Shown: piece by piece, positions 1-11,183 of the stretch
Layout of the letters: the number at the start of each line of letters is the position of its first letter
Numbering within the stretch: position 1 is the stretch's first letter
Assembly (NCBI GenBank): GCA_002205965.3
Contig: NADL03000771.1
Location: 1,426,001 to 1,490,000 of the forward strand
Length of the DNA stretch: 64,000 nucleotides
Direction of reading: 5' to 3'
Origin: Kappaphycus alvarezii
Taxonomy: Eukaryota; Rhodophyta; Florideophyceae; Gigartinales; Solieriaceae
The notes under the pieces: generated by a model
Databases searched by the model: none
What the model was told of the DNA's origin: nothing
Seen by the model: only the letters and a program-made list of their open reading frames with translations
Made by a program: the position numbers and the translations under genes

Positions 1-884
1 ACACAACTCCTTAGCCGAAACGAAAGCGGGGTTTGAACTTCACATTAAAAAAAATGCTATCGATTTCGAAGTACAAAAAACAAAATACACCGAAATACGA
101 AGTATCCCAACGGAGAACCACCAATATATGAAGTATCGATGACTGTGACTCGCTACATATGAACATGAAAAATAATACCGAAATAGTCCAAAACAACTAA
201 AATCAACACTCGCGATATGATATAAATTGACGAAATTACAGGGAGTTGATAAGACCGTTCAAACCGAGCGCGTCAGTGCCATTATGCGACAAGAAGCTAA
301 GCATCTAGAAGCTTTTTAATGTACACACATAGTCAACATGTCAATTATATTAACATGCTGTGATAGCAGTACTAAAGTCTTGTTCAATCGTGAATAAAGG
401 TAGATACTTTGGATTTTACACTGCAGCGCTTCAACTGCGGGCTAAATTTCTGTAATATAATATGCCCAACAAGTAGTTAGATCCTCCACCTTTTATCAAA
501 AACAGAGAATCTGTAATAAATCATTCCAGTGCGGGTCCAACCTATTCCCTGCATTTGGGTGATTTTTTTCTATGCTACTAGCTCTACACTACTAGTGTAG
601 AAAACATCAGGGCCGCTTCGCTGGAATGCAGAAGCTCAATAACTAAAGAAACTACGGTTTACAAGGTTGTCGTTTTTCAGCCTTATCCCATAGAACTTCG
701 CGGATTTCTACGGAGCAGGCACTGATACTATATTATTTTAATCACAAATACGGCAGTAGCCTCAACCATTCTGCAGTATACCTCCCGAAAGAACGTTTCT
801 AACGCATTCTTCATGGTTAGTTGGTAGAGGCCCCTATAAACGCAATAAATGCTATCTCTTTAAACAGCTTTATTCCGAACAAAT
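1..884. other. AT-rich spacer, no gene seen
   Basis: I see no credible coding region here. The only open frames are short and of low-complexity composition. The sequence is AT-rich and resembles the decayed intergenic DNA seen at 28-38 kb. Confidence 0.6.
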
Positions 885-1340
885 TTAATTAACCACCGCA
901 CCTCCCTTCTTACCATCACGGATGCCACTGCTCTCGATATGGATAGATAACGATCCCACCTTCCTATTCACATACTCCGTCTCCCTTCCCCTATCCCGGT
1001 TCCAAACACTCCTACCATCATCCCGGATGATGGTAGGACTTTTTGGAAGAGCATTGTGGGGGGACACATTGCCAATCCTGTACACGTTTTTAAAAAAGTG
1101 CTTCCACACGCTATCCTACACACCATCACCTCCCTCCGTCTATGAAATCCCCCCTCCCCCAAACTGGAGGTCCTAACCGGCGCCATTTGTGACCTCACCC
1201 TCCTCCTCACCGCTCTTCACATCCTCACCGCAAGCATCCACCGCGGCCACAGTGACGGCCGCGCCATCTACTTCTTCCGTTCCCTCCTCCCTTACACTCT
1301 CATCCTCATTCCCCTTCTTCTCTCCCTCACCTTTTAAGAA
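885..1340 (-). other. Possible degraded coding stretch, minus strand
   Basis: The plus strand here is strongly pyrimidine-rich. Read on the minus strand it gives acidic and polar peptides (Glu/Gly/Asp-rich around 1200-1340, then an Arg/Gly/Ser-rich tail ending at 885), spread over at least two frames. This is the composition of real, disordered protein rather than random AT-rich DNA, but I recognise no domain. A strong inverted repeat lies inside it (1000-1048). It may be the end of an unrecognised gene or part of the adjacent hAT element. Confidence 0.2.
1000..1048. repeat. Perfect 14-bp-arm palindrome within a larger hairpin
   Basis: Positions 1010-1023 and 1025-1038 are exact reverse complements around a single C at 1024. 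A further pair, TTCCAA at 1000-1005 and TTGGAA at 1043-1048, extends the stem with small internal loops. It could be a transposon end, a folded RNA structure or a footprint of inversion. No terminal repeat partner was found nearby. Confidence 0.7.
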
Positions 1341-1545
1341 CAGGCAATATGTTTGCTTCGTTTGGACGCAAAGACGTAGTTTTGGTCAAATGTGCTGAAC
1401 AAATATGTAATTGGTGGGGAACAGTACAAATGCTAGCTCTTTAATCAGTTATGCTCCTGGGTAGTTGTGTGCTAAATCATAATTTTAATACAGGTATGTG
1501 GAAAAAACACATTTGACGCATTTATTGTTGTTATTGCATATCGCT

Positions 1546-3620
1546 CTACGAGAGAGATCGAATGAAAACAATGTCCTCTGACGTAGAAGGGGTGAGGCTT
1601 ACCCGCTCCCTTACAACTCTATTAACTGCGCTGAACACGCGCTCGCTATAGCTGTATGTTACAGACGTACCGAAGACTCTGCATGCCACAGAAAACATTT
1701 TCGCATAGCACCCTTGTGTCGGACCCAAAACCCAAATTCTGCGAAGTGATCTTTGGAAACCTCATAGCGATTGAGCCCCAAGGAGAAAACATCTAACTAG
1801 TTTTATTTTTTCAATTCGTCAGCTTGACTAGCGGATGCAAAATGGGAGTCTGAATAGGAAGCGAGATCAAAAGACCTCTTCAAGCCCGCCATACGCGCAT
1901 TAATACTTTCAGGTATTCCATCGATACCACCACCATCTACCAGGTTTGACTTGCTTGCAGCAGTCGCCAGACTGTTATATTCGATCATATTCCTGCATAT
2001 TATCTCAGCCCTCTCCTTGTAACTCGACCTTTTCTCAAGCTCAGAAATAAACTGAAGTTCATTAAGAAAATGGTGTAGATATCATCCAAGGAGCCACAAA
2101 TCATGAACCCTCACTTTGGATTCCAGCCATTCACGCATCCTAATACATAGTGGCCTTGAAAAAAGGGTTGGCCAGACTCATCCGCATTCACCAGGGCGAC
2201 AAAAATAACCATCATCCGAAACCCGTCTATATCCATCGAAACATCTTTGTAGCAAAGGTTGAGCGATGTGCATCGTGGGGTAATTTGATGCCTCCAATCT
2301 AGATTGGGCATCCGTAACAACCTCCATTGCATCGATTACAGCTTCAAGTGCAGGATCTCCAGTTAATTCACCTTCTCTATTCCGTTGCGACAGCAGGCCG
2401 TAGAAGGCATTTTTGGCAGATTCCGAGTCCTTCTGCTCGATTACCCCTCGACCATCTCAACAGCTTTGAGTAACCTCTCCACTACGGTGAATGTAGTCGC
2501 AAATCTCGTCTCAATTTCCTGTATGGGATGATAGCCAGTAACCATTGAACCATTCCACCCTCCTTGTCTGAATATGCGCACAATGGTTTTGACCCTTTGG
2601 ATATTTTCACGAACTCGGCGCAACTCCGGACTTTCAGCATTCTGCAAACTGTTAATACAACCTTTCATCGCTGTCTCAAGTTGATGGGACGCGCATCCTA
2701 GCCATTTAGGATTACTATCTGCAACTATTGCGCTCACCGAAGAACCAGCAACCCTAGCTATCACAGATGCCCAATCCGGGACCATAGTAAATTTACCAGT
2801 GAGTTCATCAATACTGCATGATTATGTGTCTCTCAGACCTTGATCCAACATACTGCGGGTGTTTTCGGCCGTACCGCTCTCAAGAATCCCCTTCAACAAA
2901 ATAGTTTGGCATACCATTTCAATTGGTGGCTTCTCTGTAAAACTGCGAGTTTGGCCAATATCAAGTTAATGAGCGGTGACATCCCAAAAAATGGAGATCC
3001 TGAACCTTGAGAGTTACACCGTCAACAGAAACTCCACCGCCACTTTTCATGATCTATTTAAGGTAATTATTACTGAACTTTGACCTCAGTTCATATTCCA
3101 GAGTCTTGATTTCATTTCCAACGGCTTTTGCTGATAGAAACAAGCTAGAGGTGAGTATGACATCTTTTGATGGTAACTTTGTCCAGCCTTGAACAGAGAA
3201 TTTGCAAGGGCTCGATTTCCTGATTTGTTTTCCGCAAATGATAGTGGGCAGTGGTCTAAAGCCACGGCTAAGGCTGCTTTCTTTGTAATCGATGACTTTT
3301 AACCGGGCAGTAGACTATGTGCGATCGATGGTGTCTTTGTTTAGTGTGCTTCCATATGACGATCCAACCTTACTTTTCCGCCATAAGTAGTATTAAAAGT
3401 CAATAGAGCGTTGAGTACCCTACATCTGTTGGTCATGACGAACTTGCACACAAGCAACCCGGCACTGGCAATAGTATTTTCCTTAAAAATCACGTAAAAT
3501 GGCTTGTACTGCGATGAAAGTAATTTGTGAGTTTGATTGTACCGTTCAAACGGGATAATCTCATAAGCACATGGTTTTTTTCGACAATGTAAGTCACCTG
3601 AAGCATTGTCTCTTGTCTTG
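1546..3620 (-). pseudogene. hAT-family transposase, decayed
   Basis: Fragments in minus-strand order follow the hAT layout. At 3341-3620 there is a BED-like zinc-finger end (paired Cys, then His-x3-His in RLDRHMEAH). At 2441-2785 a segment carries the hAT core pattern, with VADSN, then CASHQLE (the usual C-A-x-H-x-L), then an IQ/E-TRFATT segment equivalent to the TRWNST motif. At 1546-1728 there is the C-terminal dimerisation motif with YSERVFSAVNR followed by FIRSL. hAT transposases are DDE cut-and-paste enzymes. The frames are broken by several stops and shifts, including an extra pyrimidine-tract insertion near 3620-3920, so this copy is inactive. I did not find its terminal inverted repeats or 8-bp target duplication. 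The family call rests on the order of three independent motifs. Confidence 0.8.
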
Positions 3621-4186
3621 ATAATATAGAGGGCGGCATGGCGAGGGATAATAGAGGAAATGTGGGTATCGAATAGACAACGGATGAACTGGAGGAGGAA
3701 GGGACGAGGCGATGTAGGAAGGAAAGGGGAGTAAATTACACATGTAGGGTGAGGGCGGATGGGGGAGAAAGCAGAGTGGAAAAAATTAGGAGTGTTGGAA
3801 GGGAGGTGTAAATTGATGGGAGAAATGGGGGAATGGAGGGTGAAGTATCGGGAGACGGAGGGAATTGATGTAGACGGAGGGGGAGAGGAGTGGCAATATA
3901 AGGGGGAGTGAGGGAAGATAAGGGGAGGTTCCATGATTAATGAAGTCAACAAATCTTGTGATTTTGACTCTAGATAAAGAAAGCTGATACAGTTTATGCT
4001 CCGGATATAAGTGATTTGAGAATGCAAGTACCCCTTGAGTACTGGCATCAACAGCTTCAGTAAGTATTTTCCCGCTTTTTTGAGCTCGCCATGCTGACTT
4101 TTAATTTCCTGAATCAGGACAATCAGGACTGTTGATTGTATAGTGAAGTGGCTTAATAAATTAGTGAAGGACTGTAAAGGTCTCAT
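3341..4186 (-). CDS. 281-aa open frame covering the hAT N-terminus plus non-hAT sequence
   Basis: This is the longest uninterrupted minus-strand frame near the hAT relic. Its last 90 residues resemble a BED zinc-finger region at the start of a hAT transposase. The middle (roughly residues 85-160) is Ser/Pro/His-rich and reads from a purine-rich plus strand, so it is probably not original coding sequence. The open frame is most likely a chance extension of the transposase N-terminus through an inserted low-complexity tract. I would not treat it as a separate gene. Confidence 0.25.
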   Translation of the reverse strand: MRPLQSFTNLLSHFTIQSTVLIVLIQEIKSQHGELKKAGKYLLKLLMPVLKGYLHSQITYIRSINCISFLYLESKSQDLLTSLIMEPPLIFPHSPLYCHSSPPPSTSIPSVSRYFTLHSPISPINLHLPSNTPNFFHSAFSPIRPHPTCVIYSPFLPTSPRPFLLQFIRCLFDTHISSIIPRHAALYIIKTRDNASGDLHCRKKPCAYEIIPFERYNQTHKLLSSQYKPFYVIFKENTIASAGLLVCKFVMTNRCRVLNALLTFNTTYGGKVRLDRHMEAH

Positions 4187-4546
4187 TTAAACTGAAAAGA
4201 ACAGGTCCTATGACAGTACTTCTAGAGTTTTTCGACAAATATCCGGGGACTACGCAAAGATCAAATGGCTTCCAAATAAATCAATCCTGTATACAATATA
4301 CGATGCTCATTGGTCAAGTGCTGTAGGTTTGTGTAAATAGGGCGACTACTCAGTACTATTGCCACGTTTTTACAAAGAGAAATTCAAATGCAGAGGTGCG
4401 CGCCAATACTCAACTGCGCAACTTAAATAGATGAGTTCCCTCCATTTTTAAAATCGTGACCCAATTACGCAATCACCTTATCTCGCGCCCCCGCCACATT
4501 TTCAAACCCCTCAAGAGACATCAAAACTTCCCATCCCAAAACCACC

Positions 4547-5842
4547 GTGGCCAATACTACCGACATCTCCAACTCTCAGGCCCAAAATGGTATTCATACC
4601 ATAGCCCATGCCGCCCTCCGCCACCAGAACGAGATCAACTCTGTCAACATTCAGGCCATTGTGGAAGATTCTGACGAGAAAAATGGCTCTGACGCATCAA
4701 TTTTTGATCGCTTCTACAAAACGGGAGGTGTGAGTATAATACGTGCAATATGCAACTTCGATCCCGTTCAATTCATGACTACTTGAGCGGAATTTGAAGA
4801 CTTCATTCTCCAAAATTATAACTAAGGCCGAGGAAGAAGGTCCCTTCACACCCCAAAGTATGTTTTGTTTACAGTTTTGTGTGCCATGAAGCCCGGGGCT
4901 ACGTGGGACCTGATGGGAAATGTTTTCAACATTGAAGGTTCCAAATTTGAGCGTCTTGTTATGAAGTTTATCCGAATGATTTCCGAACGATTTTATTGCG
5001 AGTATGTTGGAATCCATGCCCGATCTGGTACAATAAAGAACATGCGGACTAAGAACACGTGCTTTCGCAATTACCCGATGGAGCGTTATGTCATCGATGT
5101 GACATTTCAGCCGAGCTATCGACCGTCGGGAAGTTTTTCGGAGGTAAACATCTATTACAGTGCTAAGCACAAATTGTATGGCTTCAAGACAGGAGCATCG
5201 GTGCTGCTGACCGGCTCTGCCATGGGGTGTATTTCGCACTATCCGGGTGGTGTGTCATATTTGATAATTTATCAAGATAAATAACCGTTTCATCAGATAA
5301 TGACGAGGAAGATGCCGGATGAGTCCCATTGTGTTGACAGCGGTACAGTCGCAGAGCAATATCCCCAGTCCTGGGCAGGGCTGGGTGATAAGGGGTATCA
5401 GGGAGCTTCTGAATTCTCGAGGCTCATTCATTCGACTAAGAAGCCTATTGGTGGTTTTCTGTCTCCCAGACAGGTCAATTTTAATTGTAATATATCCAGC
5501 GAACGAATTATAGTGCAGAACTATTCCTGCCGGCTTTGCACTTAGTGGAACGCGATGGGACGCAGGTGCAAGTGGGCTGAAGATTCATATGAGTACATGT
5601 TCAAGCTTTGTTTAGCTTTGAAAAATTCGCATATTAGTGTGAATCAGCTGAGACGGGAGGATGGTGAGATCGGCAGGAGTGTTACCAATCGCTGGTATTA
5701 TATTGGGGAGGAACGGGTGCAAGCACGCCGCAGTGTGAATCAAAACTATCGCTTACGTCGCAGGCGCATCGTAGAAATGCGTTTCAGAGCCGTTGAGATT
5801 CGCAGGAACCAAGAGCGTAAGGATCGAGAGATTGTGTTGTGA
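4547..5842 (+). pseudogene. Harbinger (DDE_Tnp_4/HARBI1-like) transposase, nearly full length but broken
   Basis: The start at 4547 opens a polar N-terminal region of about 80 residues that is also present in a second copy at 43.47 kb. The catalytic part spans 4865-5550. VIDVTFQP near 5090 carries the first Asp, LGDKGYQGA near 5385 the second, and the Glu of SSERIIVQNY near 5495 completes a D-D-E triad in the usual Harbinger context. A basic C-terminal tail follows (5555-5842). At least three stops or shifts (about 4785, 5282 and 5543) split the frame, so no active enzyme is expected. Harbinger elements normally also encode a MYB-like protein; I see none here. Terminal repeats were not identified. 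Confidence 0.85.
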
Positions 5843-5849
5843 TGCAATT

Positions 5850-6435
5850 GCTCAAAGACGACGTTTTTGCGGAATGCATTTGTCAACAATCTTTTCTTGT
5901 GTCATTTAACAAATTCTTGAAAAAATCTGAAAAAATATTCTTCGATTTGAAACAGTTTAATGCAATGCGAAACAACAGCGATGCTTTGTAAAAGGACAGT
6001 CATTGCGCATAGAGTCCCTGATTGTTTGAAAGACCTACTGTGGATCGGATGACCGTCAATGCAAAAAGTCTCATGAACATTTAATTCCAGATCAACAACC
6101 TTGCAATTCCAGTCGTGGACGACGTGGACCATCCTGTTAGCTCTTAGCTAGCAATACAGTGATACTTCATGCAATAAAATTACTCAGTCTATACCAATTC
6201 AGGAGGAATTAATACCCAAATTAAGCCAGTCATCCTCAAATAAATACCCAAACTGAGACCATCCAGATAAAATCGAATTCTCTACTTGAACCAGTACACT
6301 CATGGACGTAGAGTCATCCTGAGCAGTGGAAACTACTGAGTGTTCATATTCATGTACAAAATTGTCCGGTCAATGAAAGAGTTTAGATAGAGCCCAACCA
6401 ATCCCCAACCAGAACTGGTATGTGCTTGGTTTAAT
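5850..6435. other. Spacer, nothing recognised
   Basis: Short frames only, with no domain or repeat recognised. Part of it may be the 3' non-coding end of the Harbinger element. Confidence 0.5.
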
Positions 6436-7000
6436 TTGGGTATTATCCGACACGTCCGAGCCCTAGTTCCTGTACAGTATTTCTTCAAAGCAAGTTTCCG
6501 CATTCCCGGAGCAGCCGCCACAAAGCGTGCCCTTTATGCACCAAAAACCACGCCCAACGTGACCAGCCAAACCCACGACGCCTCCGCCGCAAGCGATCTC
6601 GCCGAAAGGCCACGGCTCCAAAAGAGCAATTTCCCCAACCCGACCGACGCACCGACGCCCCACAATACCCGAATTACGGGAGAGTGGAGGCGCCCCGGGC
6701 GTGGGTGCAAGTCTCAACAGAAGATGTAGCATGCCATGTGTGGCCCGCGGGAGGTGATGCGAGGCGGCGGCATACAATTGTGACGAACGAAGCTGCTGGG
6801 CATTGTTTGCAGGCATGGGTCAGCGGGTTGTGTCATGATGGTTGCGAGGGTTTACGACTATTTGCGATGTGTTTTGTGTTGGTGAGCAGCAGGTTTCGTG
6901 GACGGAGGACGGGGTTGCTGCCTGCAGTTGCGACGGTTCCTCTATCTAAAAGGCCTGATCTGCTTGTACAGTACTGTACAGGGGAATTTTTGGGTTAGCC
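6436..7000 (+). other. GC-richer stretch with ambiguous overlapping ORFs
   Basis: Both strands hold open frames of about 100 residues (6436-6729 and 6684-6998 plus, 6463-6816 minus), all with biased composition and no motif I recognise. Base composition changes sharply at about 6450 from AT-rich to GC-rich, which resembles the entry into a gene island. It may be a broken exon or an untranslated leader. No function is assigned. Confidence 0.25.
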
Positions 7001-7320
7001 TACACAGGTACAGTACAGTACAGTACAGTGTACAGTGCAGAGCAGTGTAGTAATGGAGTTGTAGCGCCACTGTACGCGTGTGGTACGTGTAAAAGGGGCT
7101 GCTGTGTGGCGTAGCTGCTTACAGGACAGCATCCATGCTGTGCAGGACTGTGTGGACTGTAAAGCCTTAGGTTAGCGGCACTTGTTTACAGTGCTGTGCT
7201 GCACAGTAGCTGAGTTTCCGCTATCGGTTTTGGAATCAACTGGTTGAAGCCATTTTGAGTGGATGGGTTAGGTACAGGACAGCACTGGTGTACAGTACAG
7301 TACGTAGAGTATGGTAATAA
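6960..7320. repeat. GTACAG/ACTGTAC-rich tract
   Basis: The core at 7006-7045 is built of near-perfect GTACA repeats, and further GTACAGT and CTGTACA words recur to about 7310. The same word is scattered elsewhere in the window, including the LTR at 20450 and positions near 27660, 30060, 30110 and 34280. It may be a short satellite or a remnant of LTR sequence. Confidence 0.7.
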
Positions 7321-7921
7321 GCGCAACTTGCGATCAATACGGTTACTGTATGAAACGCAATGCGTGTTTTGGGGATTTGGCGGCAGTACTGTATTGATCT
7401 GGTTGAAATCAACATCAGCATCAGCAGCGGAAAATTGCGATGGGAGGCCGACGAGAAACGAGTGCGAGGTTCGTGGCGTTTGTACGTGCGGAAACCGTCG
7501 TAGCTGTAAACTAATGTGGCATTACAGCACAAAAAAATATGGCGGTAAAATCCAAAAATTAAAAAAAAAAGAAAAAAGGGCGCGAAAGAAAAGTTAGAAA
7601 CAAGATGGCAACGGTGGTGCAAAAGGAAGGCGATGTGGCCACAAGTCCAGAAATTGGCGCGGTTAATTTTTCGAAAGAGTGTTTGCGAGTGAAAGCAACA
7701 GCGGTCATTGACGGACCTTTTGGTTTTATTGCTCTGCTCCCGCCCGAATCTCCGATGCCCAACCGGAATGAATAGCCCGCAATAACACCCATCGCCTCTA
7801 ACCTATAATTTGACCGCCTCCGCCTCCGCCTCCCCTCCCCTACCTTGCCTCTACTTTCCCAACATAATAACCAACCAACCAACCTCCCACCACCATCCTC
7901 ACCCCATCCAACATCTCCCTA

Positions 7922-9992
7922 ATGTCAAATGACCACGCGATGAACTACCTTCTCACCGCTGTCGAGGCTGCCGCCGCAACCTCCACAACTCCTTCAACAC
8001 CCACCAACGCCCCTCAACTCCCTCAACCTCCTGTCCCCCCTCCCCCCCCCCATCCGCTCATATCCCCACCCCTCCTCTCCCCCCTTCCCTCCCAACACCC
8101 CACCCCTCCCTCCTCTAATTCACCATAACTACCATTCCAACCCCCTCCCCCAACCCTCCGTCTCTACACCCCAAACCACCAACACCATAACTCTCCACGA
8201 GACCCCACCCCACCCCCGGCCTTCCCCCAAAACGCAAAGGCTCACGCATCTTCACCGCAGATGAAAAGAAAATCCTTCAAGCAAACTACCTTCGTAACAA
8301 GTTCCCCTCCCGTCTTCAAATGGAGACTCTTGCCCGCGCCTTTGGCAAGTCCACCGACAAAGTCCGCACCTGGTACAACAATCGCCGCGCCCTTGATCGC
8401 AAGCTCGGCGTCGATGTCACCCGATCCGCTCCACTTACCCCGCCCCACCCTCAATCTTCATCCTCCTCGCAATCCCCGCCCACCCCGTCCTCCTCCACTC
8501 CTCTCTCGCTCACTACCCCATCCCCAGACGACCAGGTCATTCTTCCCTCGAGAGTCCTGTCCAACCCGCTTTGCAACCTCCCCTTCTCCTCGGCTACCCC
8601 CTCCAAACCCTCCTCTGCCTCCCAACCCATCCCGGATACCCTCATTCACATTTCCCCGAATGCCATCACCTGGGCACCCTCCATTTCCCCCGTCTCCTCT
8701 CACTATCCATCTGCCGCCACTCCAACTACCACACCCCAATCTACCCTCTCCCCACCCCCTCTCGTTTCCGGCTCTCCCCTCTGCGCATCCGCGCTGGAAA
8801 ACTCCACCTCGGTTCACAGCCCTACACGGCCATCTTCCAGAGGATCCAAACCCCGACCAAGGTCTCGAGATCAAGTTCCTCTTTGGCAAAAAGCGCATCG
8901 TTTACGAATGGTATTACGGTCCCGACTTTGCTAACGCCTCTACAACGGGAGGACCGTATGCCAAAATCGAGATGAACTTTTCCTCCCTCGTTTCTATCGA
9001 TCTCAATCGCGGTCCCGTCATGTCCGTTATGCAGCTTTCCTTCTCTGCCCCGCCCATCTTGTATCTGCAAACGCTGGAAAGTATGAACAAGTACAAGCTG
9101 CGGGCGCAACAACGGCAGTATCGGAAGGTGCCCCATGATGAGTTTCCGATTCCTGTCGTCAATAATCAACATCGCATCTGGATGCGAGCCGAGGATGCTA
9201 TGAGAGTGTCTCGCATTCTCATCGACGACTGCCCCTCTTTGCGCGATTCCTTCCGCGTCTGGGTTCTTTCCGACCAGCGCATGGAGTCGGGCTCCGGGTT
9301 TGACTTGGGCTTACAGCAAGGGGCAATAACAAGAAACAGAGGGACCCCAACCTGGTGTCGGCGAGAGGGACAACTATTGAGGACACTCTGAATCGCTTGG
9401 CTTCTCCCCCGGCAGTCAATATACGTCAGTCCTTCGCCATGGATGATTTGACCAGGAGAGCAGCGGCAACAAGCGTCTCACACACGGCGGCTTCCGGCGG
9501 TATGGTCTCGGCGCCAGAGGTGGGCTTGAGTCACGGAATGCGGGCGTCCGTTTCAGCCGGAATGAGTTGCCGATTGTTAGGGCAACGACGGCAGCGGGGG
9601 CAGCAGCGAATCTCATGGCGAGTCCGGCTCCGTGGGCATCACCAACGACGCCGTTTACCACAAGGCCGCGACACAGACCGGATGAGGCGTCCATTGCGTG
9701 GTTGCCTGGTGCAACACCTTTGGGGGAGCGGTCCAATTTCCGGGGAACACCGCATGGGGCGGCACGTGTGCGACGGGAGCTCAACTTTAATCAAATCGGG
9801 CATCCTTCAGCGGAGGGGATGGGATTGCAAACGCCGAACCGGAAACGTAGGATAGAGGAACAGATGGGGGAGGAAAATGAGGAGAACTTGGTGAATCGTA
9901 GACGGTTGAATGGAGATGAGGGGCAGGTGGGGATACAGCAAGTGCTTAGATTTGGGGCGCCGGAGGGGTACACGGCGAGAGGGAAGCTATGA
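7922..9992 (+). CDS. Homeodomain transcription factor, frame broken by several single-base shifts
   Basis: A likely start at 7922 is followed by a Pro/Thr-rich stretch. The homeodomain lies at about 8230-8412: a basic N-terminal arm (KRKGSR), helices 1 and 2, and a recognition helix around KVRTWYNNRRALDRK with the hallmark Trp, Asn and Arg residues. A Ser/Pro-rich linker runs to about 8850. A second well-conserved-looking domain at about 8860-9290 begins near LEIKFLFGKKRIVYEW and alternates hydrophobic and polar residues as a beta-rich fold would. The end is Arg/Gly-rich and basic and closes at 9992. Downstream of the homeodomain the frame moves by one missing base at least four times, one at the GGGG run 9320-9323; upstream, around poly-C at 8035-8051, shifts go the other way. 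Codon composition stays coding-like throughout, so assembly error is likelier than decay. It should be a nuclear DNA-binding regulator with unknown targets. Confidence 0.75.
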
Positions 9993-10313
9993 ATGAAAAG
10001 GGAGCGGATGTTCGGGATGGAGGGCAGCAGGGGAATAAAGGGTCACAAGGGGTTGTAGACAAGGCGGAGAGTGCTCTTCGGCTGCTTCCGCGATGAAGTG
10101 TAGTGATGAATGGACAGATAGGTGCATGATGAAATGTACTATAGCACGTGGGTGTCAAAGTCGGGATAGGCAAAGTGAGAATTTCATCTTAGATGAACTG
10201 ACTGAAAAACTTGATTGTAAAGATTGGTAGAAGAGATGGAGTCAGGCGGCAGCACTGACTATGACAGAGGAGTGTTGGCGGTCTGTGGTGACTTTGTTGA
10301 GGGATAGAATGGT

Positions 10314-10910
10314 TTAAAAGCCCGCAAAATTGGGGCGCTTTGAGGGCTTTGATTCAATGGGCTGTTCACCGATAATATCTGCAATTTCATTGAGACGCTC
10401 CGTCTTTCGTCGCTCATAATCGGCCATGACTCTGATCAAGTCATCGGCGAATTGCTGCTTTTCCTGTCGGACTTGCTCCAAGCTTTTTTCCTTTTCAAAC
10501 AACTCCTTTCTCAACGAATTCACCGAGTCGACCAAGCCGAGTTCGCGTCGATTAGAATCCTCCAAGCGCTCGCGCAGTTGCATAATCTCCTGCTTGATTG
10601 GTTGTTCAAGTGCCTTGAGTTCTGCGCGGACACGGGCGAGTTGCTTGCCCTGGCGTTGGACTTCAAGTTGTCGCTTTTCGAGACGCTCACTAATGGCTCG
10701 TTGACGTCGATCGAGTTCGGATTCATCGATTTCGTGGGCTTGGGTGCTCTTCCATTGGGGAGTGGAAACGGTTTCGAGGGTTGGTTGTTTGGGGGATGTG
10801 GCGGTGACGGGTTGGTTGGACGCTTGTTTGGATTGCAGCGCGCGTTGGCGCTGGCGTTCCTTCAGGACGACTTCGGCGGCTTGCGAGGTGGATAGCTCGG
10901 GGTGGTTCAT
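10314..10910 (-). CDS. Coiled-coil protein, probable RAB6-interacting golgin (GORAB) family
   Basis: An intact 198-residue frame starts with ATG at 10910. Residues 1-75 are polar and probably disordered. Residues about 78-180 form a continuous Glu/Lys/Arg/Gln/Leu-rich coiled coil. A region near the end (QQFADDLIRVMADYERRKTE, then RLNEIADII) resembles the conserved terminus of RAB6-interacting golgins, where a short helix with an R/K-K/R-x-E/K-x-L-x-E-L pattern follows the coil. Golgins tether vesicles at the Golgi. Without a profile search it could be another coiled-coil family. It lies tail to tail with the homeodomain gene, 320 bp away. Unlike its neighbours it carries no frameshift. Confidence 0.55.
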   Translation of the reverse strand: MNHPELSTSQAAEVVLKERQRQRALQSKQASNQPVTATSPKQPTLETVSTPQWKSTQAHEIDESELDRRQRAISERLEKRQLEVQRQGKQLARVRAELKALEQPIKQEIMQLRERLEDSNRRELGLVDSVNSLRKELFEKEKSLEQVRQEKQQFADDLIRVMADYERRKTERLNEIADIIGEQPIESKPSKRPNFAGF

Positions 10911-11183
10911 TTGAGAGAGGAATTGCGGTGCGTAGGGAATAGATGGTTACGTTACGGTGCAGATAGAGCAGCAGGTACGCGAAAGTTGTATTTGTTTGAC
11001 CTGCCGTAGGTAGCCAAAACTGCAGGTGTCACAGTTAAACGATAGGGCATTTCACTTTTCGCTGCTTACACCTCACAGCAATGAGACTGTTCTACAAATG
11101 GTCAAACATTCACGACTTTATTCAGCCAAACTTAAGTGCATCATCTCCGTCAAATTCTTCATCCTCCGCCTCAGATCTCCGCG

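Noticed and set aside
8458-8898. Gly/Arg-rich minus-strand ORF opposite the homeodomain gene
   Set aside because: It is the antisense of a Pro/Ser-rich linker. Such composition arises automatically and no independent evidence supports it.
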